Shown here piece after piece: positions 1 through 8,897 of a stretch of DNA of 12,537 nucleotides (positions within the stretch are counted from its first letter, which is position 1; each line of letters starts with the position of its first letter). Under the pieces are notes generated by a model. It saw nothing but the letters and a program-made list of their open reading frames with translations, made no database searches and was not told the DNA's origin. The position numbers were made by a program, and so were the translations under genes. The stretch covers positions 1-12,537 of the forward strand of contig JAMQCK010001057.1 of the NCBI GenBank assembly GCA_024196135.1. Direction: 5' to 3'. The stretch is from Pleurotus ostreatus/Saccharomyces cerevisiae fusant (taxonomy: Eukaryota > Opisthokonta).

Positions 1-134
1 CCGCGAACAACGGCGTCGGCGCACAACGCAAGCGCGCGTCGTGATCGTGCCGGCGGCAGTAGACCGCGGGCCGGTACTTCCGGAGCGCGCTGCATGATGG
101 CACCGATCACTTGTTTTCTTCCACACACCCGACG
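1..134 (+). promoter_or_regulatory. 5' flank of DBP10
   Basis: This GC-rich stretch lies upstream of the DBP10 start. I see no TATA box and no coding frame that could be extended from outside the window. It presumably holds the core promoter and 5' UTR, but no specific element can be supported. Confidence 0.4.
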
Positions 135-3119
135 ATGGCTCCGTTAAAACGCAAACGCGCTCTTCCTGCGGCAGAGGACTCGGATTCGGACTCGGGATAC
201 TCTGTAGTCGCTGCACAGGATGATGAGGACGACTCGATGGACATCTCGTCCGCCCTCGTGGGCAAGAAACCGCGGCTGGAGGAGGATGAGGGGAACGACG
301 ACGATCTGCAGGCGTTCATCCAGACCTCTATCGCGAAGAGGAATATCAAGGGAGGGACTGAGGTCGTGAAGAAGGTGAAGGGGAAGTCGAAGATCACGAA
401 GGGGGAAGTAGGAGGTGGAAGCTTCCAAAGCATGGGTGAGTTAGCCCCGCAAGGCTCGTAGTGCCTGTGTTGATCGGCTTCAAGGTTTGCACCCATCGCT
501 ACTGCGATCCCTGACCTTGCAAGGCTTCCGGATACCCACACCCATTCAACGTCTCTCCATCCCTGCCCTCCTTGCCAACCCTCCGCGCGACCTGGTCGGT
601 ATGGCACGCACGGGTTCAGGCAAGACCCTCGGTTACATGATCCCCCTCGTTCAACGCCTCGGAGGACGTCACTCTACTACCTTCGGTGCTCGCGCCCTCA
701 TCCTCATTCCCACACGCGAACTGGCTCTGCAAATTCTGCGTGTGGGCAAGGAGCTTGCACGAGGCTGGCATTCCAGTCAGGGCGACCACGCCGGTGATTC
801 GAAGACCGAGGAAACGTCGAAGGGTCAGAGTTTGCGATGGGGTCTCGTTGTGGGTGGTGAGGGAATGGATGAGCAGTTCGAGATGATGACGAACAACCCG
901 GATGTGTACGTCCATTCCTCATCTAAAAATTTGGACAGACGCTCATGCAACTTACAGCATCATTGCTACCCCTGGACGTCTCTTGCATCTCATCGTCGAA
1001 ATGAACCTGGACCTCAAATCCGTCCAGTACGTCGTCTTCGACGAGGCCGACCGACTATTCGAGATGGGTTTCGAGACAGCACTGAACGAGATCCTTCACC
1101 GTCTGCCGGCGTCTCGTCAAACCCTCCTTTTCTCCGCTACCCTGCCGAAGTCCCTCGTCGAGTTCGCCAAGGCCGGTCTGCAGGACCCGAAGCTCATCCG
1201 ACTGGACGCAGAAAGCAAGATTAGCTCCGACTTGAAGATGGCCTTCTTCTCTGTCAAGGCAGCCGAGAAGGAGGCATGCCTACTTGAGCTTCTCCGCGAT
1301 GTAATCAAGGTGCCACTGGGCAAAGTCAATACGGAGGAGGACGAGGAAGGTGCCACGAAGAAGGGCAAAGGAAAGGCGAAGCGTGGCGAGATCGTAACCG
1401 CACCGCACCAGACGCTCATTTTCGCCGCCACGAAGCACCACGTCGAGTACCTCACGACCCTGCTTTCTACGGCCGGTTATGCTGTCTCGCACATCTATGG
1501 CTCTCTTGACCAGACCGCGCGCTCGCAGCAGATGGAGAGCTTCCGCCGGGGCATCACGACCATTCTCGTCGTCACCGACGTCGCCGCCCGCGGTATCGAT
1601 ATCCCCGTCCTCGAGAACGTCGTCAACTACGACTTCCCCCAAGGCGCCCGCGTCTTCGTCCATCGCGTCGGCCGCACAGCACGTGCCGGCCGCCAGGGCT
1701 GGGCCTGGTCCTTCGTCACCAACACCGAGCTCCCCTACCTCCTCGACCTCCAGCTCTTCCTCGGCCGCCCGCTCCGCCCAGACGCACCCCCCGGCGGCGA
1801 CGAGGTCTTCGCGGAGAACCTCATCCTCGGCACCTTCCGCCGCGAGTCCATCGACGAGGACATGGAGTACATCGTCTCCCTCCACGACACCGAGCACTCG
1901 CTCGCGATGCAGAAGCAGGTCATGCAGCGCGGGCAGCGGATGTACGAAAGGAGCCAGGGCAAGGCGAGCCCGCCGAGCTACAAGCGCGCGAAGGATATAC
2001 TGCGTGATCCGAAGTGGATGCTGACGGGGACGCAGACGGGGGTGCATCCGGTGCTGCTGAGGGGGGAGGGCGAGGTGGAGAAAAGGCAGACGGAGGAGGC
2101 AAGGAAGGCGATTTTGCAGGCTGTGAGCACGTTTAGGCCGGCGGAGACGGTGTTTGAGGTGGGGTCGAAGAATAGTAGTGAGACGGCGGCGCTTATGAAG
2201 GCGAGGCGGACGGCGTTGGGCAAGTCGAGGCAGCGGGCGGAGGCGGCAGCATTGTCTGCTTCCGCGATCGCGCCTGTGGAGGAGGAAGAGGAGGTGACGA
2301 GTGCCCGAAAGGAGGTTGAAATGGCCGATGAGGAGGACATTGCTGTAAGCTCGCCCGTTACACATTTAGACTCGTTGGCTCATCCATCCTTAGCGCGTCT
2401 TCGATACCGGCAAACAGCAAGGCTTCCGCGACAACGACTTCTACCTGTCCTATCAGCAGAAGGATGCTATTACCGAAGCCGGCTACTCCCTCTCCAACGG
2501 CCAATCCTTCGTTGAACAAGCCCGCGGCGCGCAATTCGACCTCACCGGCGACGAAAACCTGCTCGACAAGCAGCGCAAGCAAATGCACTGGGACAAGAAA
2601 AAGAAGCGCTTCGTGCAGGGCGACGGCGTCGGCGCGGACAACGTCAAGCTCGTGCGCACCGAAAGCGGCCAGCGCCTGCCCGCCACCTACCGCAGCGGCC
2701 GCTTCGACGAGTGGAAGCAGCGCAGCCACGCGAGCCTGCCCAAGGTCGGCGAGCAGGAGAGCGAGGCGGTGAACCGCGGCCGCCCGGGGCAGCGCTTCAA
2801 GCACAACAAGGTCGCGGCGTCGGCGAAGTCGCTGGACAAGCTGCGCACGGACTACGAGCGGAAGGTGCGGCAGATGAAGAAGAAGAACGAGGCGGGTGGG
2901 GAGGATGAGGCGGGGCCGTCGAAGTTCGGTGCGTCCGCATCGGGGAAGCCGGGGGCGAAGGGCGGGAAGATCAAGAAGGGGGCAAGGTTTGCGGGGAAGA
3001 CGATGGGGAGGGCGAAGAACGAGTTGAAGACGGTGGATCAGATTCGCAAGTCAAGGAAGATCCAGGAAAAGCGCAAGGCGAAGAATGCACGGCCTCCTGC
3101 GCGCAAGGGGCGCAGATAA
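135..3119 (+). CDS. DBP10: ATP-dependent RNA helicase Dbp10 (DDX54 family), 4 exons
   Basis: Exons 135-435, 485-905, 958-2344 and 2394-3119 join to 944 codons; introns are 49, 52 and 49 nt with GT-AG ends. The product is a DEAD-box RNA helicase, a family acting in the nucleolus in 60S ribosomal subunit assembly. Motifs in order: acidic, Lys-rich N-terminus (1-95); Q motif around PTPIQ (118-122); Walker A ARTGSGKT (141-148); PTREL (176-180); TPGR (245-248); DEAD (269-272); SAT (300-302); VTDVAARGID (446-455); HRVGRTARAG (476-485). Exon 4 carries the DBP10 C-terminal region (FDTGKQQGFRDNDFYLSYQQ, near 705-725) and a very basic tail typical of nucleolar proteins. The second ATG of the open frame (135) was chosen because MAPLKRKR begins an N-terminus that looks right; an in-frame ATG at 111 would add 8 residues. 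The junctions restore SMG-LHPSLLRSL, NPDV-IIATPGR and DIA-RVFDTG, which fits the family. All catalytic motifs are intact, so I expect a functional gene. Confidence 0.97.
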
Positions 3120-3297
3120 AGGCACTTGCATGTACGTTGTGGATAGGTTCTGTTGTGTGTACTTGCGCAATCATTTGCTTTGTGGCTTGCCTGCATACAT
3201 CGAGCATGCTGGCATCTGACCAGTGTATACAGCGTCAACTACAGGGTCTGTATGATGAGGATAGATTGCTCTTTCGCGACCGTGGCGAGCATGTATA

Positions 3298-3779
3298 GAA
3301 AAATTCGACTGTATGCCAGCCCATGCAGAGGCATGCGTCCCAACGCATCCTCGAACCTATGCAAGGTCAAAAAAACCTAAGGCCAAGATACCCAGTACAG
3401 GGTACGCTGTTCCCTCCTCAGCCAGTCGAATCTCCCCGTTGCCGCTGCGTTTACCCACCGACCCGGACTGTATAGGGTTTATACATTGCCGAGCTGGGCG
3501 TGAGGAGGTGCGCCAACACGCGATGGAGGTGCGCCCACACACGCGTGGAAGGGCGCCAACGCGCTCCTGGTGGCCGGACCACCGGACACCCTCCGGGGCG
3601 GGGCCCAGAAGGAGAGGAACGATGCAGTTTAAAGAAAGCCTCACAAAGGCGCAAGCCATTCTTATCTATCAGCTGCGATCGGAGTTCATTGGTCGAGGCG
3701 GCGATTGAAGATATGTGGCAATTTCAGCATCGATGAGGAGTAGTCCCAGACTCAACGCCATCTCGCCCTCCTGCAGCCT
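3298..3779 (+). repeat. Diverged direct repeat, copy 1
   Basis: The block begins GAAAAATTCGACTGTA (3298-3313), which matches 3829-3845 apart from one extra A and one T-to-C change. Later anchors repeat in the same order: the CATGCGTcCcaACGC segment; AACGCGCTCCTgGTGG followed by CCACCGGACACC (3558-3592 versus 4036-4071); GAACGATGC; and GGCGattGAAG...TGTGGC near 3700-3720. It ends in a piece resembling the last codons of the aminotransferase (3753-3779 versus 4411-4437, 24 of 27 bases equal). Many substitutions and small indels separate the copies, so the duplication is old. I see no terminal inverted repeats and no target-site duplication. Confidence 0.75.
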
Positions 3780-3780
3780 T
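3742..3780 (-). pseudogene. Relic of the 3' end of an aminotransferase gene copy
   Basis: Positions 3753-3779 match 4411-4437, the last coding bases of the neighbouring aminotransferase, at 24 of 27 positions. The flanking CCCA and the stop-codon area also align loosely. In the gene's reading frame the three differences would change amino acids, as expected for DNA no longer under coding constraint. No further aminotransferase sequence could be recognised beyond about 3785, so only the final dozen or so codons appear to survive. The match is short, so chance cannot be fully excluded, but its position at the end of a longer repeat supports common origin. Confidence 0.55.
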
Positions 3781-3828
3781 CCGTACTACATTCGCTACAT
3801 AGCGACCAACCCGATTCTCGAGTGGTCG

Positions 3829-4437
3829 GAAAAAATTCGACTGTACGCCAGTCCTCGCATATGCATGCGTTCCGACGCGTACTTGGTTGGACTAGAGCCA
3901 AGATGCCCACTATGGGCATGCCGTTCCTCCTTACGATGCCCGAGTCTACCCATGCCGACACGCTTCAGTAACGACATGAGGACCTAGGGAAAGGTACGTC
4001 GGCGCAAGGAGGTGCGTCCGTAGTAGAGGACGCTGACGCGCTCCTAGTGGCTGGCCGGGCCACCGGACACCTTTCGGGGAACGATGCGGTTGAGGAAAGG
4101 CCGTGTTGAGGGCGTTGCAGCTTTATATATGGTGGCGGAGTTCGGAAGGTTCATGCGGCGACTGAAGGTTTGTGGCGAATGAGAAGCAGGGTGAGGGAGG
4201 CGAGGGACGCGCAGAGAGCGCGAAAAGCGCGAGATGCACGGCGCGCGAAGAACGTCCAGTAGATCACCTGACCGTTCAATGTTCAACCGTGACAGAGTGT
4301 GACACGGCTTGCACATTGTTTGTATGCGCATCGCAACATATTGATTGCGGAGCGCTTGCAAAAGAGAACCTGTCCTATGTCGCGGCATATGATTACTCCA
4401 GCTCCCAACCCAACGCCGTCTCGCTCTCCTTCAGCCT
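3829..4437 (+). repeat. Diverged direct repeat, copy 2 (runs into the aminotransferase 3' end)
   Basis: This is the partner of the block at 3298-3779. The shared anchors keep the same order and orientation. Copy 2 carries about 190 extra bases (roughly 4191-4385) before reaching the functional aminotransferase 3' end, so either copy 1 has a deletion or copy 2 an insertion. A TTTATATATGG string at 4123-4133 lies here, whereas copy 1 has CTTATCTATC at the matching place, so this TATA-like string is not conserved between the copies. Confidence 0.72.
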
Positions 4438-5837
4438 CTCGCACACCTTCTGCACCTTCTCATCCGCAATGTTCGCCACCGAGAACCGTATCCACTTATC
4501 CTCATCCTCCACCGTCACCTCCTTGATCTCTCCATCCACCTTCTCCTCGCAAAAGAACGCCGACGGCAGCGTGACCACGCCCAGTTCCACCGCCAGCCGC
4601 TTGCACACGTCGAACGCCGCAACGTGCTTGAACGGATGTCGCACGAAGGCGTAGTATCCGCCTTGCGCGCCTAGGCGCCAGGCGGGGGGTAGTGCGTCGC
4701 GGAAGAGCTTGTGTCGGTGCTCGACCGCGCGTGCGGTGTCGGCGACGAAGTCGCGCAGGGAAGGAAGTAGGGGTGCGAGTGCGAGCTGGACCACGCGTTG
4801 CGGGCAGATTTGCACGGTGTCGAGGACGGTGGTTACATGCGTGAGGAACTCGGGGGAGGCGACGATGGCGCCGAGGCGGTGTCCGGGGATGCAGTAGGCC
4901 TTGGAGAAGGAGTAGCAGTGGACGACGGTGCGTCGCCAGTCGGGAGAGTCGAAGAGGGAATGTGGAGGTTCGCCTGATGTTATGAAGTCGCGGTAGGTCT
5001 CGTCGAGGATGAGGGCGACGCCCTTCTCGGAGGCTAACTTAACGAATTTGGCTAGGAGGCTAGGGGAGTAGACAGCGCCTGTCTAAGTTGTGTCAGCTGA
5101 GGTGTTGGCTGGGTTAGGAAGCGAACGTACTGGGTTATTCGGAGTGACCAAAGCAATGGCCTTCGTCTTTGGTGTTATGAGCTTCTCGCAGCGCTCGACT
5201 GAAGGCTGGAAACCGTCCTCGGGGTACGTCTTCAGGCAAACTGTCTCTAGGCCAAGCATGCTGAGCGTCATTCTGTATGCCCCGTCAGCGAAGGTCTTAC
5301 GGCGCACAGAAGCGACTCAACTGATGGTTAAAGTACCTGCAGAAGGCCGTCAGCAGTCATCAACAAACGCAATCGCGCTTCACTGACCATGGTACCGGCA
5401 GAATCACTTCGTCCCCCGCATCTGTAAGCGCCATGATCGACGCGACAAACGCCAGATTACACCCCGCAGTGAGCGCAATGTCGTTCGCAGCCACATCACA
5501 CTTGGGACCATAGACATGCTTCATCTCCGCTGCGAGGGCGGCGCGCATAGGAGGATCGCCTTCAGGCAGAGTGTAGCCGAAGCTTTCGGGGTTGGCTGCT
5601 GCTGCGGCGAGGGCTTTCTGCACTTCAGGTGGGGGAGGGATGCCGGGGACGCCTTGCGACATGTTCAGGAGGGGGCGTGTGGGAGTGGGCTTATACGCGG
5701 TTGCCCATGCGTGCGCTTGGGGTATGCTGCGAGGGCGAGTGGATCAGGTAGGACTTGGTTGGAGAGTGACAGGTGATAACTCACGGAGGGGAGAGGGTGC
5801 TCAGGATGCCCTTTCCGACTCTGAAGTTGAGTGACAT
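4393..5837 (-). CDS. Class I/II PLP-dependent aminotransferase, 5 exons
   Basis: In gene order the exons are 5785-5837, 5388-5726, 5322-5336, 5131-5272 and 4393-5082, giving 412 residues; introns are 58, 51, 49 and 48 nt. The product is a fold-type I aminotransferase, which would move an amino group between an amino acid and a 2-oxoacid using pyridoxal phosphate. Visible hallmarks: SQGVPGIPPPP near the N-terminus; the FGYTLPEGDPPMR substrate-side segment; TPNNPTG (179-185); ILDETY with Asp210 and Tyr213 for the cofactor ring; SFSK with the Schiff-base Lys244, then PGHRLG; and Arg382 in KWIRFS as the likely carboxylate-binding arginine. No mitochondrial presequence or peroxisomal C-terminus is evident (it ends WELE), so a cytosolic location is likely. 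The start at 5837 gives MSLNFRVGKG, and splicing then restores SPPIPQAHAW before the conserved part. The substrate cannot be told from sequence alone. Confidence 0.93.
5322..5336 (-). other. 15-nt microexon of the aminotransferase gene
   Basis: Between VPW (exon 2) and MTLSMLG (exon 4) the family has a Tyr-Phe-Asn-His-type stretch. The minus strand supplies it only if a 15-base exon is used, flanked by CTGCAG on its 5' side and a GTTGAG donor on its 3' side. The split codons W and Q are completed on either side, giving PVPW-YFNH-Q-MTLSML. Skipping it would remove five residues without shifting frame. Confidence 0.85.
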
Positions 5838-6082
5838 GATGAGCGACGAGGACAAGTTCCCCAGCGCGCGTTATCGTCGACTTCGATGACCGATCAGCCG
5901 ACGATCGCCGCGGCGCCTGTCCACGATAGGTCTTCCCATTGTCCTACGCGATGGCGGTATGCCAATAACGTCGAGATCCATCCAATACAGAGTACAATAC
6001 ATCTGGTATACACGTACATGAGCATAGATATGCGTATGGTATATGGCCTTCGCACCTTCCCCTTCTCCCCATGGTCCCGTAC
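5838..6082 (-). promoter_or_regulatory. Aminotransferase 5' flank / DUO1 3' flank
   Basis: The 245 bp between the DUO1 stop and the aminotransferase start must hold the DUO1 3' UTR and the aminotransferase promoter, since both genes lie on the minus strand. The stretch around 5975-6045 is more AT-rich than its surroundings. I cannot support a specific TATA box or factor site. Confidence 0.4.
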
Positions 6083-7093
6083 TCAAGCAGGCCGAGGTAT
6101 GCCTCGCGATGTCGATCCACGTCGAGTAGTGGTCCCCCGATGGGTACCGCTCGCGCTTCCAGGTCGCGCACCCGCGTTTGAGGCTGTGAGCACGCGTCGA
6201 TCAGCGACAACGCCTGAGTCACCCGGCACCGACACGCACCTGCGCCCCTCGCGCTTCCGCTGCGCGCGTAACCTCTCATGGACGCGCGTGTCCCACGGAC
6301 ACCGGTGACGGTGCCCCTTGCGGCCTGCCGCTCCTTGCGCTCTCGTATCAGGCGCTCGCGCTCCTCTTGCTTCGCCCGCTCCGCCTCTTCGCGTTCGCGC
6401 TTTTCGCGCTCCCGGCGTTCGGCCTCGGCGCGCGCTTCTGCTTCGCGGCGCGCTCTGGCCTCTTCTTCGCGGCGTTCACGTTCCCACTCTTCCTCGTCCT
6501 GATCGTTGATCAGCGACGGCCTCAACGCGCTGCAAGATACGCACCTGTTCTCCTCCTTGCCAATCCTCATCAAGTATGAGGCGCGAGTAGTCCTCGGACA
6601 GAGACAGGATCTTTGTGTATCGATTCAATAACGCGTCGGTCTGTTCCAGTTGGAGGGCAACACGCTGTCAAGCAGGTCAACGACCAGTCAAACAAGTGAC
6701 GACTCTCAAGGATCGTACCTCTCTCGCTTCATGCGCCTCCTGAAGGGATTCACTAAGCGCAGCAAACGTGGAATTCAATTTGCGTAGTATGAAGAGGTCG
6801 TTCTGTAGCTTGTCCTCGCGTCGTTTGCTCGCGAGTCTACGTCGCTTCTCCGCGGCCTCGGGATCGTCTGAATCGTCCCCTACATCATCATCATCACCGA
6901 CCCGCCGCGTTGGTGTCGATGGTCCTGCGTCGCCGCCCGGAGGTCCTTCGTACGTGACAGTCTGGTCGAGCTCGGACAAAGACAAGTCGTCGCCGTAGGG
7001 CCCGGTGCGCGAATGTGAAGGCCCCAAAGGCGACTCTGACAAGAGATTCGACCCCGAAGGGATGTCAAGGAGCGAGTCGTCGAGGGAGCCCAT
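6083..7093 (-). CDS. DUO1: DASH/Dam1 complex subunit Duo1, 4 exons
   Basis: In gene order the exons are 6719-7093, 6545-6664, 6240-6498 and 6083-6183, giving 284 residues; introns are 54, 46 and 56 nt. Duo1 is a subunit of the fungal DASH complex, which links kinetochores to spindle microtubules. The family core spans about residues 79-163: a basic helix, then NDLFILRKLNSTFAALSESL, and after the first junction QTDALLNRYTKILSLSEDYS and ILDEDWQG. Residues 166-225 form an extreme Glu/Arg-rich stretch. The C-terminus is Arg/Gly/Ser-rich (VRGTRASMRG) and, with the last intron removed, ends RGIPRPA, which looks like a natural end for such proteins. The first ATG of the open frame (7234) would put translation only 28 bp from the divergent gene, so I chose 7093, where MGSLDDSLLD begins. 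Residues 60-80 are very acidic. The core identification is strong; the last intron rests on splice motifs and the plausible tail. Confidence 0.9.
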
Positions 7094-7262
7094 GCCGAAG
7101 GGGGAGACAGAGGTGCGGACGATGCCAAGTCGCGTCGTGATCGCGGACCGCGTTTGGCGCGGGACCAAATTCGACCAAACACTAATATTTGGCACGCGTC
7201 TCCGTCCCGACGCGTACGTACAACCTGGATACACCTTCTCTTCCTCCTACATCCTCCGGGAC
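7094..7262. promoter_or_regulatory. Bidirectional promoter between DUO1 and the viroplasmin-domain gene
   Basis: The two start codons are separated by 169 bp and point away from each other, so both promoters must share this space. It contains two ACGCGT palindromes, at 7194-7199 and 7210-7215, 16 bp apart, and an AT-rich AATATTTGG string near 7182-7191. ACGCGT is the MluI cell-cycle box bound by MBF in yeasts; its use here is inference only, as the motif also occurs elsewhere in this GC-rich window. Confidence 0.55.
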
Positions 7263-8897
7263 ATGGCGAAGAGGAAGTGGTACGTGGTCGTCCGCGGCCG
7301 TGGGGTCGGAGTGTTTGATACCTGGTGAGTATTTGAGCACATAGCCCGTTGCGCGCCTTAATGACCGCGTCGTCGTAGGGTGCAAGTCGCGCCGTTGATT
7401 AACGACTGCTCGGGCGCCATCCACCAGAGCTTCGGGACCGAGTATGAGGCGCGCGAGGAGTATCGCAAGGCAATGGAACGTGGCGACGTCTACATCATCA
7501 ACGAGAACGGCAGCAGGGAGCCAGTCCGCACGCGCCCACCGACCGGACTGGGACGTACGCGATCCGAGAATGATGCCGCCCAATCTCCGCCTCTGCAAGA
7601 GACTGTCTCTGCGCCTCCCGCTGCCCAGCCAAGCTATCCTTCCACTCCCTCGAGCACCAGGCGCACGAGAGCACTGGGACCATCGCTGTCCGCCCCCGTC
7701 ATTGGAAGCCCCCGATCCGCTGCCCGCGATCGTCGCACCGCTGAGATAGCGCGGGCCTTACTAGAACACCTCGAGCAAATCGACCGGTTGGAGACGGTAT
7801 GTCCTACATGTCACGGAGATGGCGTCGTGCGGTCGGATGGGCCTGCTACCGTCGCGCACTCCCATCGCTCGGCAACTCCCGAGCAGCGCTCGCCCGATCG
7901 CAGCTCGTCCTCGTCCCTAACGGGGGCGAATGACTGGTCCCACCCGTCCCAAGGATGGTCCGCTTCCGTGCCGCTCCCTTCGTCTGGTAGCCCGCAGGTC
8001 TCGCGCACTATCAGCGTGAGGGAGTACGGCACTCCCACCCAGTCTCCACGTGACCGCGCCTCTTCCCGTGCGCAAGGAAGCCCGTCCTCACGACACTCAA
8101 GTAGCCGCCCGATTACTGTGGTTCCCGCTCCTGTGCATAGGGGCGCTGAGTCCATGCCTCCTTCTCCGGTGTACAGACCTGCCTCGCCAGAGTCCATGGC
8201 TACTCCAAGGCTGACGCCGAGGGCTCTTCCCGCAAGTCCTGTGCTCCCAGAAGAGTTGGTGGCGTCGCCTCACCGCGGTTCCGGATCCTCCAGCTCAAGC
8301 CACCGCTCAAGCCCAAGGGTCCATGCCTCTCATAGTCGGACTATGAGCGAGGCGTCACGTCCGATGCACGATGTGATGCGCCAGATGGGCGATATGACCA
8401 TCCAGCCGGCTGCTTCTCCAAGAACAAGCTCGACGTTCCCGAGCTCTCCCAGAGCTTCAGATGCGGGCTCGCCCAGAGTCTCCAACGCAGGCTCCCCGAG
8501 GCCCTCGAATGCAGGCTCTCCGCGGTCGCCCCACGCGCCCGCCTCAATTCCCTCAAGACGCTCCAACATGGCCTCCCCAAGATCGTCCGACGCAAGCCAC
8601 AGCTCCCTCAGCTCACTTGGGTTATCCGTGTCCGGCCTCGTCTCGCCCCGCCAGTCCGCTGGCATGGCCTCTCCCCGCCAGTCCGCTGGCATGGCCTCTC
8701 CCCGCCAGTCCGCTGGCATGGCCTCTCCCCGCCAGTCCGCTGACATGACCCCTCCTCGCCAGTCTACTGGCATGGACTCCCCTCGTCAGTCTACGGGCAT
8801 GGCCCCGATGCACGTCCCCTCATCGGGATACGACATCCCCAGCGACCCCAGGTCGCCTGTCTCGAGGAACCAGCGGGTTCCGTATACGGCGAGGTGA
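7263..8897 (+). CDS. RNase H1 N-terminal (caulimovirus viroplasmin-like) domain protein with Ser/Pro-rich tail
   Basis: Exons 7263-7324 and 7379-8897 join to 526 residues; the single intron is 54 nt. Residues 3-58 form the small domain found at the N-terminus of eukaryotic RNase H1: KWYVVVRGRGVGVFDTW, then QVAPLINDCSGA and a SFGTEYEAREEY stretch. In RNase H1 this domain binds RNA/DNA hybrids and double-stranded RNA. No RNase H catalytic domain follows, so nuclease activity is not expected. The rest is largely disordered, rich in Ser, Pro and Arg with many SPR sites, which are possible targets of proline-directed kinases. A short helix (about 142-160, ARALLEHLEQIDRLE) leads into CPTCHGDG (162-169), resembling half a zinc knuckle. 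Six 9-residue SPRQSAGMA-type repeats lie at 8643-8804. The start is fixed by the domain beginning five residues in. A further intron at 8894-8980 could replace the end and move the stop to 9039-9041. Its function is unknown. Confidence 0.9.
8446..8532 (+). repeat. Imperfect 8-9 residue SPRxSNAG coding repeats
   Basis: Upstream of the main minisatellite the protein repeats SPRASDAG, SPRVSNAG, SPRPSNAG and SPRSPHA in tandem, encoded by related 24-bp units. They are more diverged in base sequence than the later array and share its SPR core, suggesting an older round of the same type of expansion. Confidence 0.75.
8643..8804 (+). repeat. 27-bp coding minisatellite, 6 units
   Basis: Six in-frame units of 27 bp start at 8643, 8670, 8697, 8724, 8751 and 8778 and encode variants of SPRQSAGMA. 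Units 2 and 3 are identical; unit 1 differs from them by one base and unit 4 by two; units 5 and 6 are more diverged. This gradient is what recent expansion at the 5' side would leave. The array sits near the C-terminus of the viroplasmin-domain protein. Confidence 0.95.

Larger units (their letters stand above)
3120..4392. other. Gene-less interval between the convergent DBP10 and aminotransferase 3' ends
   Basis: About 1.27 kb lies between two convergent stop codons. Apart from the 3' UTRs it holds two diverged direct copies of one sequence block (listed separately) and a short relic of the aminotransferase 3' end. The open frames here are short, start arbitrarily and show no family resemblance, so I call none of them genes. 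About 190 bp at 4191-4385 has no counterpart in the first copy and shows nothing recognisable. Confidence 0.8.

Noticed and set aside
1280..2365. 361-codon open frame on the minus strand, antisense to DBP10
   Set aside because: It mirrors the GC-rich codon use of DBP10, has low-complexity Leu/Arg-rich sequence and no recognisable domain.
3313..3708. 131-codon open frame in the repeat region
   Set aside because: It has no recognisable motif, and the second repeat copy does not preserve the frame because of indels.
4123..4133. TTTATATATGG as a promoter TATA box
   Set aside because: No gene starts downstream in the right orientation, and the other repeat copy lacks it.
3298..4190. The repeat pair as a DNA transposon or solo LTR
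   Set aside because: I found no terminal inverted repeats, TG...CA ends or target-site duplication, and the unit continues into the aminotransferase end, which fits segmental duplication better.
7094..7234. Longer N-terminus for Duo1 starting at 7234
   Set aside because: It would leave only 28 bp to the divergent start codon and adds 47 residues with no Duo1-like character; MGSLDDSLLD at 7093 is a better start.
7263..7450. Viroplasmin-like domain as a relic of an integrated pararetrovirus
   Set aside because: The domain is shared with cellular RNase H1, the gene has a normal fungal intron, and no reverse transcriptase, capsid or movement-type sequence is nearby.
7800..7823. CPTCHGDG as a DnaJ-type zinc finger
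   Set aside because: Only one CxxCxGxG-like unit is present, whereas a DnaJ zinc domain needs four; at most it is half of a small zinc knuckle.
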